Of a stretch of DNA of 64,000 bases, positions 8,654 to 18,185 are shown in pieces. The notes under the pieces were generated by a model. That model saw only the letters and a list, made by a program, of their open reading frames with translations. It did no database searches and was not told where the DNA came from. How positions within the stretch are numbered: position 1 is the stretch's first letter; the number at the start of each line of letters is the position of its first letter. The translations under genes and the position numbers were made by a program. The DNA is from Natrinema versiforme (lineage in GTDB: Archaea > Halobacteriota > Halobacteria > Halobacteriales > Natrialbaceae), in NCBI RefSeq assembly GCF_005576615.1, contig NZ_CP040330.1, forward strand, positions 2,046,001 through 2,110,000, in the 5' to 3' direction.

Positions 8654-10453
8654 TCACTCCCGAAGGCGTTCGATCCGCTCGAGCGAGTCCGCGCCCTCGG
8701 GATCCTTGTCGTAGCGCACGCCCTGAAATCGCGGGAATCGCAGCGCATAGCCCGACGAGTAGGTCGGCGAGGACTGGATCTCCTCGTAGCCGACCTCGAA
8801 GACGACTTCGGGCTCGAGGTCGACCGCCTGTCCCTCCTCGGCCGCGATGTGTGGCTCGAGCAGGTCGGTCAGTTCCGCGAGTTTCTCGTCGGTGATCCCG
8901 GTCGCGACCTTGCCGACCGTCTTCAAGTTGTCGCCCGCGCGCACGGAGAGTTCGAACGTGCCGAGGAACGTTGCGCGCCGTCCCTCACCCCACTCCGCGC
9001 CGGTCACGACGCAGTCCAGCGTCTCCACGTCCGGTTTGCGCTTGCGCCAGTGTTTGCCCCGCCGGCCCGGCGAGTACGTCGACTCGGGGTTCTTGAGCAT
9101 GATCCCCTCGTGACCGGCCTCGAGCGCGTCGGCGTCGATCGCCTCGATCTCGTCGGGGTCGTCGGTCCGCCAGAGCAAGGAGAGGCCCTCGATGTCCTCG
9201 TCGTCGACGGTGGCCGCGTCGGAACCGGCATCATCGACAGCGTCGGAGTCAGCGCCGATCAGAACCGACCGAAGCCGGTCGTGGCGCGCCGTCAACGGTT
9301 CTTCCAACAAGTCCTCCCCGCCGGCGTGTAGACAGTCGAAGAAGACCGGCCGCACCGAGACGTCCTCGCGGGCCTTCGCGACGTCGTGCTTGCGACGGAA
9401 TCGCTTGAGCACCTCTTGGAAGGGAAGCGGCGAGCCGTCCTCGTCGATCGCGACGACCTCGCCGTCCAGAATTGCGGGCTCCTCGAGATTACTCGCGGCG
9501 AACTCGACGACTTCCGGCAGGGCGTCGGTGACCTCCTCCATGTTCCGCGAGAAGACGCGCGTCTCCGCCGTCGATCCGCCGGACTCGCCGAGTCCATCGG
9601 GATCGTGATGCAACTGCACCCGCGCCCCGTCGTACTTCCACTCGACGGCGGCGGTCTCCCACTCCTCGAGCGCGTCGGTCACCGTCCCCGCCTGTGCGAG
9701 CATCGCTTGGACGGGGCGACCGACCGCGAGATCCATCGCGTCCAGTCCGTCGACCCCCTCGTCGCACGCGATCCGGGCGACCTGTCCGTAGTCGTTCGAA
9801 ACTTGGAGCGCGCGCTCGACTCGCTCTTCGGGTACGTCGAACGCGTCGGCGATGGCGTCCCGAACGGTCCCCTCGCCGACGCCGATGCGCATCTCCGAGA
9901 GGACGAGTCGAGCGAGATAACGCGCCTCCTCGCTCGAGCAGCGGTTGAACAGTCCGAAGAGCAGGTCGACTTTGCGGTCGTGGCTGCCCGACCCCTCGGC
10001 AGCGGCGAGGTCCGCGAGCGTGTCGGCGACCTCGCGGACGGTGAGGTCGCCGCCGGTCCCACCGTCGGTGTCGCCGCCAGTGAACGCACCGAGCCCCTGC
10101 TGGCCGCCGAAGTCGTAACTCGCGGCCACGTCGCCGATCTCGCCGACCTCGGCGAGTCGGTCCTCGACGTCGTCGCTGCTCACGTTCGTCCCCGCGGCGC
10201 GGGCGATCGCCTCGTAACACGCGCTCGGCCCAATGTCGAGCGTCGTCGAATCCCACGCGGGGAACACCCGCCCCTGCGCGAAGCGAGCGGCGATCTCGAG
10301 GGTCTGCGGTTCCACCGCATCCTGCGAGTCCCGTCGTTCCTCGCTATCGTCGCCGGCGTCGGCGAGCAGCTCCCGAACGTGAGCCACGATCTCGAGGTCG
10401 GCGGGTTCGGCTTCGATCGTCCCGGCGCGGTCGGCGAACGTGGCGAACTCCAT
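8654..10453 (-). CDS. lig: ATP-dependent DNA ligase
   Basis: Encodes 599 residues, the normal size of an archaeal replicative DNA ligase. It has an N-terminal DNA-binding domain (about 1-240), an adenylation domain with the nucleotidyl Lys K273 in EWKYDGARVQ, and an OB-fold domain with the EGIMLKNPESTY and GRRGKHWRKRKPD motifs. It seals nicks with ATP during replication and repair. An Asp/Gly-rich insertion near residue 125 and another near residue 410 are acidic loops common in halophiles. The ATG at 10453 begins MEFATFADRA, the standard N-terminus of haloarchaeal LigA. Confidence 0.96.
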   Translation of the reverse strand: MEFATFADRAGTIEAEPADLEIVAHVRELLADAGDDSEERRDSQDAVEPQTLEIAARFAQGRVFPAWDSTTLDIGPSACYEAIARAAGTNVSSDDVEDRLAEVGEIGDVAASYDFGGQQGLGAFTGGDTDGGTGGDLTVREVADTLADLAAAEGSGSHDRKVDLLFGLFNRCSSEEARYLARLVLSEMRIGVGEGTVRDAIADAFDVPEERVERALQVSNDYGQVARIACDEGVDGLDAMDLAVGRPVQAMLAQAGTVTDALEEWETAAVEWKYDGARVQLHHDPDGLGESGGSTAETRVFSRNMEEVTDALPEVVEFAASNLEEPAILDGEVVAIDEDGSPLPFQEVLKRFRRKHDVAKAREDVSVRPVFFDCLHAGGEDLLEEPLTARHDRLRSVLIGADSDAVDDAGSDAATVDDEDIEGLSLLWRTDDPDEIEAIDADALEAGHEGIMLKNPESTYSPGRRGKHWRKRKPDVETLDCVVTGAEWGEGRRATFLGTFELSVRAGDNLKTVGKVATGITDEKLAELTDLLEPHIAAEEGQAVDLEPEVVFEVGYEEIQSSPTYSSGYALRFPRFQGVRYDKDPEGADSLERIERLRE

Positions 10454-10601
10454 CGGCGGTGTGTATCGCCGCGGGGAGTAAAACGGTTCTGAGACCGATC
10501 GGTGACGGTCGTGCCGTCGGAACCACGGCCGGAAACGGCGGCGTCGGTGGTCCAATGCAGTTTGGGAAAAGAACTATCGGCAGAACGTAAAGAGTCACGT
10601 C

Positions 10602-11072
10602 ATGGAGAATTTGGACGCAACCGATCAGGAAATACTCTCTCTGTTACAGACGAACGTATACGAGATCACGAACGAAGAGATCGGAGAGCGGGTCGGCGTC
10701 TCGTCGACGACGGTAAGCGACCGGATCTCCAAACTCGAGGAGCGCGGCGTTATCGAGAGCTACGAGACGGTCCTCGATTACGAGGCGGCGGGCATTCATC
10801 ATCACTTCCTCCTCTTCTGTACGGTTCCGCTCGCAGATCGGGAACAAATGGCGGCCGAAACGCTGGAGAAACACGGCGTCATCACCGTTCGAGAGATTCT
10901 GGCCGGCAAGGAGAACCTCCACGTCGAAATCATCGGCGAGTCGACGACCGAAATCGCAGCGATCATCGAATCCCTCGAGCGGAGCGGCATCGACGTGAAT
11001 CGGTCCGAGGTGCTCAAACAGGAGTACAGTCGCCCGTTCAACGGGTTCGGACCGAAAAAGAGTGCGCCGTGA
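10602..11072 (+). CDS. Lrp/AsnC-family transcription regulator
   Basis: Encodes 156 residues: an N-terminal winged helix (about 4-55, LDATDQEILSLLQTN and SSTTVSDRISKLEERGVI) followed by an alpha/beta RAM-like effector domain with REILAGKENLHVEII. This is the layout of Lrp/AsnC feast-famine regulators, which sense amino acids or other metabolites. A TATA-like ACGTAAAG sits about 20 bases before the start. It is divergent from the ligase gene. The ligand and targets cannot be read from the sequence. Confidence 0.9.
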   Translation: MENLDATDQEILSLLQTNVYEITNEEIGERVGVSSTTVSDRISKLEERGVIESYETVLDYEAAGIHHHFLLFCTVPLADREQMAAETLEKHGVITVREILAGKENLHVEIIGESTTEIAAIIESLERSGIDVNRSEVLKQEYSRPFNGFGPKKSAP

Positions 11073-11162
11073 GCGACGCCTCGTCGAGTTACCCGTCGGG
11101 AAGCCGGAAAATAACTTTTTGACTTGCGTTGTGGAACCGTATTATTACCAGACTATTTGAGT

Positions 11163-11417
11163 ATGAAGAAACATCGTATCGGTATGGAACGCCTGTCAAA
11201 TTCACCCCCGAGTATGGCTGTCCTCCGGAAAGTCAGCGTGGAGAAAGGCGTCGACAGCACCGACCTCGCGCCGCTCTATGACTCGGTCGAGCCGGATGCA
11301 CTTGACGCGCTCTTCGACCACGGGTTCGATGGCGAACTCTCGTTCAGTTACGAGGGGTTCCGCGTCACCGTCTCCGGACCCGACGACGTCAACGTGACGA
11401 GCGAGAAACGACGCTAG
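11163..11417 (+). CDS. Small HalOD1 output-domain protein
   Basis: Encodes 84 residues. The core (VEKGVDSTDLAPLYDSVEPD ... FDHGFDGELSFSYEGFRVTV) is a HalOD1 output domain, a haloarchaeal module usually attached to signalling receivers but often found alone. Its function is unproven. The ATG at 11163 lies about 25 bases after a GTATTATT TATA-like element, supporting a leaderless start; the frame runs upstream without that support. A second stand-alone HalOD1 gene occurs at 21009. Confidence 0.8.
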   Translation: MKKHRIGMERLSNSPPSMAVLRKVSVEKGVDSTDLAPLYDSVEPDALDALFDHGFDGELSFSYEGFRVTVSGPDDVNVTSEKRR

Positions 11418-11533
11418 CGTCTCCGTTCCGACCCGAACTCCACCCCTCGCCCACTTCGGTTTCGATGGATCGCGACGGCGTTCTCGAGCGCGAGGGACGT
11501 GCTTTCAAGACAATCGCGCGCGCACTCGGAGGT

Positions 11534-13087
11534 ATGCCAGAGGAGGAACTCGCCGCACGGGTCGCGGACGTGTTGACGGTCGACGCCGTCGACTTTCGCG
11601 AGCGGGCCGAGGCGGACGCCGAGGTCATCAAAGACGCCGTCGAGGAGGGTGTCTTCGACAACCCGCAGGCGATCGTCGGCCTCGAATACGAGTTTTACGC
11701 GGTCAAGGCCGACGACTGCGCCCTGCGGCGGGTCCCGCGCCGACTGCTCGAGTTGATCGGGTTCGAGAAGGAACTCGGCCTGCACAACGCCGAGATGACG
11801 ACCAGTCCGCAACCGCTGAACGCACCGGGGTTGGCCGCCCAGGAGTCGGAGGTCAAGGCGCGCCTGCAGACGGCCCTCGACGTGACCCAGTCGGAGCGAA
11901 TGCGACTGGTCAGCGACGCGCTCTGGACGATTCCGCCGGAAGGCGAGGACGCGGAGACCTACCTCACCGACAGCGTCGAGCGGACGACGACGGACGCGGA
12001 TGGCACCGAACGCGCGATCCGGGTCGCGACGAACATGAGCGACTCCGCCCGCTACCACGCGATGGCGAACACCGATCAGGCCGACTCCGCGGGGATGCGC
12101 ATCGAGGCACCCCACGTCTCCGTCCAGACCGATACGGTCATGCCCGAAAGCCTCATCACGTCGATCCAGCCCCACTATCAGGTGGCCCACGCCCCCGACC
12201 TCCCCGACTACTTCAACTACGCGCTGCGGATCGCCGGCCCCCTCCTCGCGCTCGGCGTCAACTCCCCGTTCTTCCCCGCCGATCTCTACGACGACGACGC
12301 GACCGCCGAGGACGTCCTCCGGGATGGCTGGATGGAACACCGGATCAGCGTCTTCGAAACCGTGCTCAATGACCCGACCACGGGCGAAGGCAAGGTCCGC
12401 TTTCCGCACGACTTAGAGACCGTCGACGAGGCGATCGATCGAATCGCCGCGGACGACACCATCGTCCCGATGCCGGTCGACGGCGGCGAGCGCTTCGACG
12501 ACCAGTTCCCCCACTTCAGCCGGAAACACGGCACCTACTGGCGGTGGGTCCGGCCGGTCTTCGGCGGCCCCACCCGTTCGGCCGCCAACGCCCGCATCGA
12601 GTTCCGCCCGATCCCCGCCCAGCCGACGGTCCGCGATTCGGTGTCCTTCCTCGCCGCCTTCGCCGGCCTGATGGAGAGTCTGACCCGTCTCGAGCACCCG
12701 GTCGTCGAACTCGACTGGCAGCGCGCCCGGGAGAACTTCTACGCCGCGATGGTCGACGGCCTCGCGGCCGACCTGACGTGGATCACCAACGACGGGAAGG
12801 AGACGACCGACAGTCTCGCGCTCTACGAGGACCTGCTGGCCCACGCCGAGGACGGGCTGACCAACCGCGGGCTCAGCGAGGAAGACGCCGCGAAGTACCT
12901 CTACCCGCTCCGCCGGCGGGTCCGCCAGCGGGTGACGCCGGCCCGCTGGAAACGCGAGCAGGTCGAGGCGGCACTCGAGGACGGCGCGGCCCTCGGCGAC
13001 GCGATCGAGGCGATGCAACAGCGGTACGTCGCGCGACAGTCGGAGACGCTGCTCGAGGGGAGTTTCGCGGACTGGATCGGTGACTAG
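11534..13087 (+). CDS. Glutamate-cysteine ligase-like (GCS2-type) carboxylate-amine ligase
   Basis: Encodes 517 residues resembling the GCS2/carboxylate-amine ligase superfamily: GLEYEFYAVK (acidic ATP/metal site near residues 50-60), the HNAEMTTSPQPLNAPG segment, and FRPIPAQPTVRDSVSFLAAFAGL near residue 370. Family members join a carboxylate, usually the gamma-carboxyl of glutamate, to an amine using ATP. Haloarchaea make gamma-glutamylcysteine as a thiol, but the substrate here is uncertain, because this long form differs from the typical 350-residue haloarchaeal GshA. The start at 11534 follows a GGAGGT sequence by only a few bases. Confidence 0.65.
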   Translation: MPEEELAARVADVLTVDAVDFRERAEADAEVIKDAVEEGVFDNPQAIVGLEYEFYAVKADDCALRRVPRRLLELIGFEKELGLHNAEMTTSPQPLNAPGLAAQESEVKARLQTALDVTQSERMRLVSDALWTIPPEGEDAETYLTDSVERTTTDADGTERAIRVATNMSDSARYHAMANTDQADSAGMRIEAPHVSVQTDTVMPESLITSIQPHYQVAHAPDLPDYFNYALRIAGPLLALGVNSPFFPADLYDDDATAEDVLRDGWMEHRISVFETVLNDPTTGEGKVRFPHDLETVDEAIDRIAADDTIVPMPVDGGERFDDQFPHFSRKHGTYWRWVRPVFGGPTRSAANARIEFRPIPAQPTVRDSVSFLAAFAGLMESLTRLEHPVVELDWQRARENFYAAMVDGLAADLTWITNDGKETTDSLALYEDLLAHAEDGLTNRGLSEEDAAKYLYPLRRRVRQRVTPARWKREQVEAALEDGAALGDAIEAMQQRYVARQSETLLEGSFADWIGD

Positions 13088-13211
13088 CGGGCGGTGCGAT
13101 CGCGATCGCCGATCGAAACGCGCGGTCGAGACACCCGACCGTTCGCCGCGGGCTCCGAAACGCGCAAAGCGGCCGAAAGCGATTAAGTAGCCACGCTCGA
13201 GAGGTGTAGAT

Positions 13212-14204
13212 ATGGTTACCTTCCTCTCCGGGGGCACCGGAACACCGAAGCTGTTAGACGGTGCTGCCGCCGCGTTCTCGCCGGAGGAGACCACGGTCGT
13301 CGCCAACACGGGCGACGACATCGAGCTCGGCGGGCTCTTCGTCTCGCCGGACGTCGATACGCTGCTGTTTCAGGGCGGTGGGATCCTCGACCGCGAGACG
13401 TGGTGGGGCATCGACGGCGACACGCATCGAACCAACTCGGCGCTTTCGGACATCGCGTCGGCCGCGGGGCTCCCCGACGGCCCGCAGTATCTCCCCGAGG
13501 AGAAACAGACCGAGGGCCGAGACCTCGCGAACTGGCGGCGATTTTCGGGCGTCGCCGAGTTCATGACGATCGGCGACCGCGACCGGGCGGTCCACATCAC
13601 GCGGACGAGCCTCCTCGACGAGGGCCACACGCTGAGCGAGGCGACTCAGCGGCTCGCGAGCGCCTTCGGACTCACCATCGACCTCCTCCCGATGAGCGAC
13701 GACCCCGTTGCGAGTCTGGTCCACACCGACGAGGGACACATGCACTTTCAAGAGTACTGGGTCGCCCACCGCGGCGAGCCGGCCGTCGACACCGTCGAGT
13801 TCCGCGGCTCCTCGAAGGCCGAGCCCGCGCCGGGCGTCCTCGAGGCGCTCGAGGACGACGTTATCATCGGCCCCTCGAACCCGGTCACCAGCATCGGGCC
13901 GATGCTCGCGCTACCAGGTGTAGCGGACGCGCTCGCCCAGACGACGGTCGTCGCCGTCTCGCCGTTCCTCGGCGACGATGCGTTCTCCGGGCCGGCCGGC
14001 GATCTGATGGCGGCCGTCAACGCGGAGCCGAGCACGGCGGGGCTGGCGGCCGCCTACCCGTTCGCGGACGCGTTCGTGATCGACGAGAACGACGACACCG
14101 AGTTCGACCGCCCGACCGTCAAGACGGATATCGCGATCGACTCCAGAGAGGACGCCAAGCGGATGATTCGCGCGATCAACCACGCGATCGAGAACCTGCC
14201 CTGA
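13212..14204 (+). CDS. cofD: 2-phospho-L-lactate transferase (coenzyme F420 synthesis)
   Basis: Encodes 330 residues. The N-terminal [12 protein letters not shown] motif (about 6-17) and [20 protein letters not shown] are diagnostic of CofD, which joins the lactyl- or enolpyruvyl-phosphate donor to FO to form F420-0 in the cytoplasm. The Asp of NTGDD is a metal-binding site. A GAGGTG Shine-Dalgarno-like sequence sits about 7 bases before the ATG, and a TATA-like GATTAAGTA is about 30 bases up. The next gene starts one base after this stop, so both are one transcript. Confidence 0.96.
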   Translation: MVTFLSGGTGTPKLLDGAAAAFSPEETTVVANTGDDIELGGLFVSPDVDTLLFQGGGILDRETWWGIDGDTHRTNSALSDIASAAGLPDGPQYLPEEKQTEGRDLANWRRFSGVAEFMTIGDRDRAVHITRTSLLDEGHTLSEATQRLASAFGLTIDLLPMSDDPVASLVHTDEGHMHFQEYWVAHRGEPAVDTVEFRGSSKAEPAPGVLEALEDDVIIGPSNPVTSIGPMLALPGVADALAQTTVVAVSPFLGDDAFSGPAGDLMAAVNAEPSTAGLAAAYPFADAFVIDENDDTEFDRPTVKTDIAIDSREDAKRMIRAINHAIENLP

Positions 14205-14205
14205 G

Positions 14206-14967
14206 ATGGCCTCGACCGTGTCGTTCACGCCGCCGCTCGCGCTCGCAAGCTTGAGCGGTGAGGCCGACGCCGACTGGGCGCGAGCCGGCGCGGAGTACGC
14301 CGGTGCCGCGTTCCTCGGCGGTATCGCACTCGATGGAGAGTCGAGAGCGGCCGCGCGAGAACTCGTCGAGCGCGAACGGACCGAATTCCTCCCCGAAGAG
14401 CCCCTCGCCTTCATCGACCGCGAACTCGAGGCGCTCGCGGAGACGCCGATCCAGCCGGCGTTCAACGTCCGGAGTGCGACCGCCGAACCGATCGCCGAGG
14501 CCGCCCGCGTCTGCCGGGACCGGGACGCCTACCTCGAGATCAACGCCCATTGCCGGCAGGACGAACTCTGTGCCGTCGGCTGCGGGGAAACGCTCCTGCG
14601 CGACGGCGAGCGCCTCGCCGGCTACGTCGACCGCGCGGCCGAGACCGGCGCGACCGTCGGCGTGAAAGTTCGCGCGGAGGTGCCCGGGGTCGAGCTCCCG
14701 GAACTGGCTCGCGGGCTCGAGGCTGCGGGCGCGGACTTCGTCCACGTCGACGCGATGGACACCGAGTCCGTCATCGCCGACGTGGTCGACGCGACCGACC
14801 TGTTCGTCATCGCCAACAACGGCGTCCGCGACGACGAGACCGTCCACGAGTACGTCGAGTACGGTGCCGACGCCGTCAGCGTCGGCCGGCCGAGCGATAA
14901 TCCGGTCGTGCTCGAGCGCGTTCGTGATGCGGTAGAACGGCGTATGGGTCTCGAGGCGAGCCGATAG
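14206..14967 (+). CDS. Dihydrouridine synthase-like TIM-barrel protein
   Basis: Encodes 253 residues that resemble the flavin-binding TIM barrel of dihydrouridine synthases and dihydroorotate dehydrogenases. The segment LEINAHCRQDELCAVGCGETLL contains the Cys position used as a proton donor in Dus enzymes, and GVKVRAEVPGVELPELARGL and the GADAVSVGRP phosphate loop follow. The C-terminal helical domain of true tRNA Dus enzymes is missing, so tRNA may not be the substrate. It directly follows cofD with a 1-base gap, so a link to the deazaflavin F420 is a reasonable inference but unproven. Confidence 0.7.
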   Translation: MASTVSFTPPLALASLSGEADADWARAGAEYAGAAFLGGIALDGESRAAARELVERERTEFLPEEPLAFIDRELEALAETPIQPAFNVRSATAEPIAEAARVCRDRDAYLEINAHCRQDELCAVGCGETLLRDGERLAGYVDRAAETGATVGVKVRAEVPGVELPELARGLEAAGADFVHVDAMDTESVIADVVDATDLFVIANNGVRDDETVHEYVEYGADAVSVGRPSDNPVVLERVRDAVERRMGLEASR

Positions 14968-15059
14968 CGGCTGGCGGTACCGATAAGGTCGGGTTCCGAA
15001 TTATTTTCCGAGAAACAGCCGGTGCGGCTGCGCAGCGTCTTGCTTTGAATCCGACGACA

Positions 15060-15404
15060 CTACAGCGGCGCGCCGACCAGGACGAGTTTCGCGCGCTCGT
15101 CGCCGCGGTTGTGGATCTGGCGCGTTTCGTCGGGGTCCAGCCGTATCACTTCGTCCGTCTCGAGTGCGACCGTCTCGTCGGCGTCCGCGAGGTCGACCTC
15201 GACCGCTCCCTCGACGACGTAGTAGACCTCCTCCTGCCCGGAGTCGGACTCGTCGTGTTCCATGCCCTTGCCGCCGGGCTCGAGTTCGAGGACCGAGATG
15301 CCGAGTTCCGCGGTATCGAGGTCCTCCTTGAGGAACCACATTCCGCCCCACTCCTCGTCGATGACTGACTCCGGATCGGTCTTCGCGGCCGTATCGTATC
15401 CCAT
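15060..15404 (-). CDS. Single-domain cupin
   Basis: Encodes 114 residues forming one cupin barrel. Cupin motif 1 is seen as GKGMEHDESDSGQEEVYYVVEGAVEV (H, then Glu) and motif 2 as DETRQIHNRGDERAKLVLV (with His), giving a plausible metal site. Such small cupins may be isomerases, dioxygenases or sensors, and the sequence does not decide. It lies opposite in direction to cofD and citG-like neighbours. Confidence 0.85.
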   Translation of the reverse strand: MGYDTAAKTDPESVIDEEWGGMWFLKEDLDTAELGISVLELEPGGKGMEHDESDSGQEEVYYVVEGAVEVDLADADETVALETDEVIRLDPDETRQIHNRGDERAKLVLVGAPL

Positions 15405-15533
15405 ACGCGAGCAGTCGGTGGTTCGACACTTAAACTGAGGGGACGCGCTTACCGCTTGTCGTTCGCTGTTCGTCGCCGACCCGTCGCCGGGCTCAATCCC
15501 TATCCCTAAGCCCTCCCGGAAGCAATTGGGCGT

Positions 15534-16385
15534 ATGCGATCACCGGCAGGTAATGCGGAACTGGCGCTGCTGCTCGAGGTCGCGAGTACCCCCAAACCGG
15601 GGAACGTCGACCGCCACCGCGACCTCGCGGACCTGCGGTTCGAGCACTTCCTCGCCGGCGCGGTGGGTGCCCGCGACGGACTCGAGTTGGCGGCCGACGG
15701 GGCGGCGGTCGGGCCGGCCTTCGAGCGGGCCGTCGAGGAGATGGCGACACAGGAGGGCGGAAACACCCAGTTCGGGTCGCTCCTGTTGCTCGTCCCGCTC
15801 GTCCGCGCCGCCCGCGAGGAACTCTCACAGCCCGTCGCCGAGGCCGTCGTCCGGGAGACGACCGTCGGCGATGCGGCGTCGTTCTACCGCGCGTTCGACC
15901 ACGTCGACGTAGGGGTCGACGAGCCGCCCGAAGACATGGCGGCCCTCGACGTTCGCCGCGGCGCGGACGCGATCCCGGCACTCGAGGAGCGCGGGCTAAC
16001 GCTGTTCGATATCATGGAGCGAAGCGTTCCCGGCGACGGCGTCGCCCGCGAGTGGGTCCGCGGCTTCGACCGCTCGTTCGCGGCCGCCGAAGAACTTGCC
16101 GAGGCCGACGGCCCGATCCCGGATCGAACCGCGGCGGTCTTCCTCTCCGTCCTCGCCGAGCGGCCGGACACGCTCGTCGCGACGCGCCACGACGAGGCCA
16201 CCGCCCGCGAGGTGACCGATCGGGCCGCGGACCTCGTCGCGGACGACGCCCTCGAGACGGACCGCGAGGCCGTCGAGGCCTTCGCCGCGGACCTCGTCGA
16301 CCGCGGCGTCAATCCCGGTACGACGGCGGACATCACCGCGGCCGGGCTGTTCATCGCGCTCGAGCACGAGGCGATCGAGCTATGA
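15534..16385 (+). CDS. CitG/MdcB-like triphosphoribosyl-dephospho-CoA synthase family protein
   Basis: Encodes 283 residues. The VASTPKPGNVDRHRDL segment, GGNTQFGSLLLLVPL and the C-terminal NPGTTADITAAGLF motif correspond to the conserved blocks of CitG/MdcB, which make the triphosphoribosyl-dephospho-CoA precursor of citrate or malonate lyase prosthetic groups. No citrate lyase genes are here, and archaeal members are usually found without them. It overlaps the DUF447 gene by 4 bases (ATGA), so the two products probably act together. The true substrate is unknown. Confidence 0.8.
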   Translation: MRSPAGNAELALLLEVASTPKPGNVDRHRDLADLRFEHFLAGAVGARDGLELAADGAAVGPAFERAVEEMATQEGGNTQFGSLLLLVPLVRAAREELSQPVAEAVVRETTVGDAASFYRAFDHVDVGVDEPPEDMAALDVRRGADAIPALEERGLTLFDIMERSVPGDGVAREWVRGFDRSFAAAEELAEADGPIPDRTAAVFLSVLAERPDTLVATRHDEATAREVTDRAADLVADDALETDREAVEAFAADLVDRGVNPGTTADITAAGLFIALEHEAIEL

Positions 16386-17023
16386 GCGACGATCGGGACG
16401 CGGGAAGGAAAGACGCGGGGCCGGGCGAAACGACGGCCACTGGGGAGGGCGGGACGGACACAGCGGAGTGGCCGGTCGAACTGTCCGGCGTCACCGAGTC
16501 TGTCGTGACGACGCTGGGACCGAACGGGCTGTGGAACGCCGCCGCGCTCGGTCTCCGTGCCGACGATCCCGTCACCGCGCGGACGTGGGGGAACACCCGT
16601 ACCCGTCGGAATTTCCACCGGCAGGGCGAGGGGTACGTCCAGTTCGTCGACGATCCGGTCGCCTTCGCCGACGCCGCCCTCTCGATCGTCGAGCGAGCGG
16701 AGCCGGTTCTCGAGTCCTCGTGCGCGTGGACGCGCGTCGCGGTCAAGCAGGTCGACACCGGGACCAGCGGAGGAACGGACTGGGAAGCGTGGACACTCCA
16801 CCCCGTCGAGTCGACCGTCGAGCGCGAGGCAGTCCCGACGATCGACCGCGGGTTCGGGGCCGTCGTCGAGGCGACCGTCGCCGCGTCGCGACTCGGCGTC
16901 GCCGAGTACGACGAGGGCGAACTTCGGGATCGACTCGCGTACTGCGCCTCCGTCGTCGACCGCGCCGGCGGCCCCCGCGAGCGCGAGGCGCTCGAGCGCG
17001 TGCGCGAGCACTCCTCGTGGTGA
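16382..17023 (+). CDS. DUF447-family protein
   Basis: Encodes 213 residues. After an acidic, Gly-rich N-terminal tail (about 1-35) comes a domain like the flavin-binding split-barrel DUF447 family (GPNGLWNAAALGLRADD, ARTWGNTRTRRNF, GYVQFVDDPVAFADAAL). DUF447 proteins are archaeal, resemble FMN-binding oxidoreductases and have no assigned reaction. The 4-base overlap with the CitG-like gene indicates translational coupling and a shared pathway. The unconserved N-terminal tail leaves some doubt about the start, but the ATGA junction supports it. Confidence 0.8.
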   Translation: MSDDRDAGRKDAGPGETTATGEGGTDTAEWPVELSGVTESVVTTLGPNGLWNAAALGLRADDPVTARTWGNTRTRRNFHRQGEGYVQFVDDPVAFADAALSIVERAEPVLESSCAWTRVAVKQVDTGTSGGTDWEAWTLHPVESTVEREAVPTIDRGFGAVVEATVAASRLGVAEYDEGELRDRLAYCASVVDRAGGPREREALERVREHSSW

Positions 17024-17029
17024 GTTACG

Positions 17030-18037
17030 TCAGGTCGGATCGTTTCCGGCTTCGCCGACGCCCGATATGGGTCCTGTTTCCGATCGATTCTCGTCGATCG
17101 GCTCGTCGTTCTCGGCCTTCTCGACCACGTCGGCGAACCGTTCCGACCGCTCCGAGATCCAGTCTCGGGTCTCCGCGTCGGGGACGTCGTCGCGCTGTTC
17201 GATGAGGAAGGTCGTGATCACGACCGTCTTCACCCACGGCTTGACGATGCCCGTGTGGACGATGGCGATCAGCCCGGCGACCAACAGCCACGAAATCGCC
17301 TCGAGCGCGGTCGGGAGGACATCGAGCACGACCGCAAACGGCGCGAGCAGGGTCAGGAGGACGAACGACAGGACGTACATCCCGCCGACCACGAGCAGCG
17401 TCGAGCCGAGCACTGCCTTCCAGTGTTTCCCGTAGAGGACGATGCCATCGCGAGCCGACTGCCACCGGTTCTCGCTCTCGGCGACGAACATGTACGCGAT
17501 GATCGCCTCGTCGAGATATCGAACCGCCAGTACGACCGACCGTTGGAGGACCTCGAGCAGCGTCTGTAACTGCTGGGGAATCGGCAGCGGGATCAATTCC
17601 TGAAACCGCGCCACGGCGCGGTTGAACTGTTTGAGTACCGCGTCGATCGCGTCGTTGATCACGAACAGCCCGGACGCGGAGACGAAGTATTCTTGGACCT
17701 GATTCATCCCGTAGCTGATCTGATCGTCCGGCGCTTTACCCTCCTCGACGACGTGGGCGATGACGGCGACGTGGCCGGTTTTGACCATGTACAGGACGTA
17801 CCGCTGGACGAGTCGCCAGATCGCCCCGAAGGTGACGAGGCCGAACAGCATCACGCCGGCGACGATGAGCAAACTGGCTCCGCCCCCGCCCGCGGCGAAT
17901 CTGAATCCGAGCCACCCGATAAGCCCCAGATAGAGCACGCCGATCAGTGCGAACGCGACCCCGATACCGAACTGCAGGAGAACGTACGGCAGCGTCTTCC
18001 GGTAGACGTCCGTCGCCTCTCTGAAATGGAGTACCAT
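17030..18037 (-). CDS. Multi-spanning membrane protein, unknown function
   Basis: Encodes 335 residues. Hydrophobic segments occur near 18-40, 50-72, 150-170, 208-232 and 242-262, with a charged C-terminal tail (about 280-335) rich in Glu/Asp. The pattern of paired helices and a long amphipathic middle (NRAVARFQELIPLPIPQQLQ) is shared with uncharacterised haloarchaeal membrane proteins. I do not recognise a function. The ATG at 18037 follows a TATTTTAAATAC element by about 25 bases, supporting a leaderless start. It converges on the DUF447 gene with a 6-base gap. Confidence 0.75.
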   Translation of the reverse strand: MVLHFREATDVYRKTLPYVLLQFGIGVAFALIGVLYLGLIGWLGFRFAAGGGGASLLIVAGVMLFGLVTFGAIWRLVQRYVLYMVKTGHVAVIAHVVEEGKAPDDQISYGMNQVQEYFVSASGLFVINDAIDAVLKQFNRAVARFQELIPLPIPQQLQTLLEVLQRSVVLAVRYLDEAIIAYMFVAESENRWQSARDGIVLYGKHWKAVLGSTLLVVGGMYVLSFVLLTLLAPFAVVLDVLPTALEAISWLLVAGLIAIVHTGIVKPWVKTVVITTFLIEQRDDVPDAETRDWISERSERFADVVEKAENDEPIDENRSETGPISGVGEAGNDPT

Positions 18038-18185
18038 CACGGCGGTTTGCCCGCCCGTTCGTATTTAAAATACAGGTGAACGGAGACATCGCTGCCATCG
18101 ACGGGCGATCGGAACCGGACCAACGGCGGCGGGGTTCGGAGGCGAAGAGAAAGGGATTAAGAGCCTCTGGACGGAACCATCCCAC

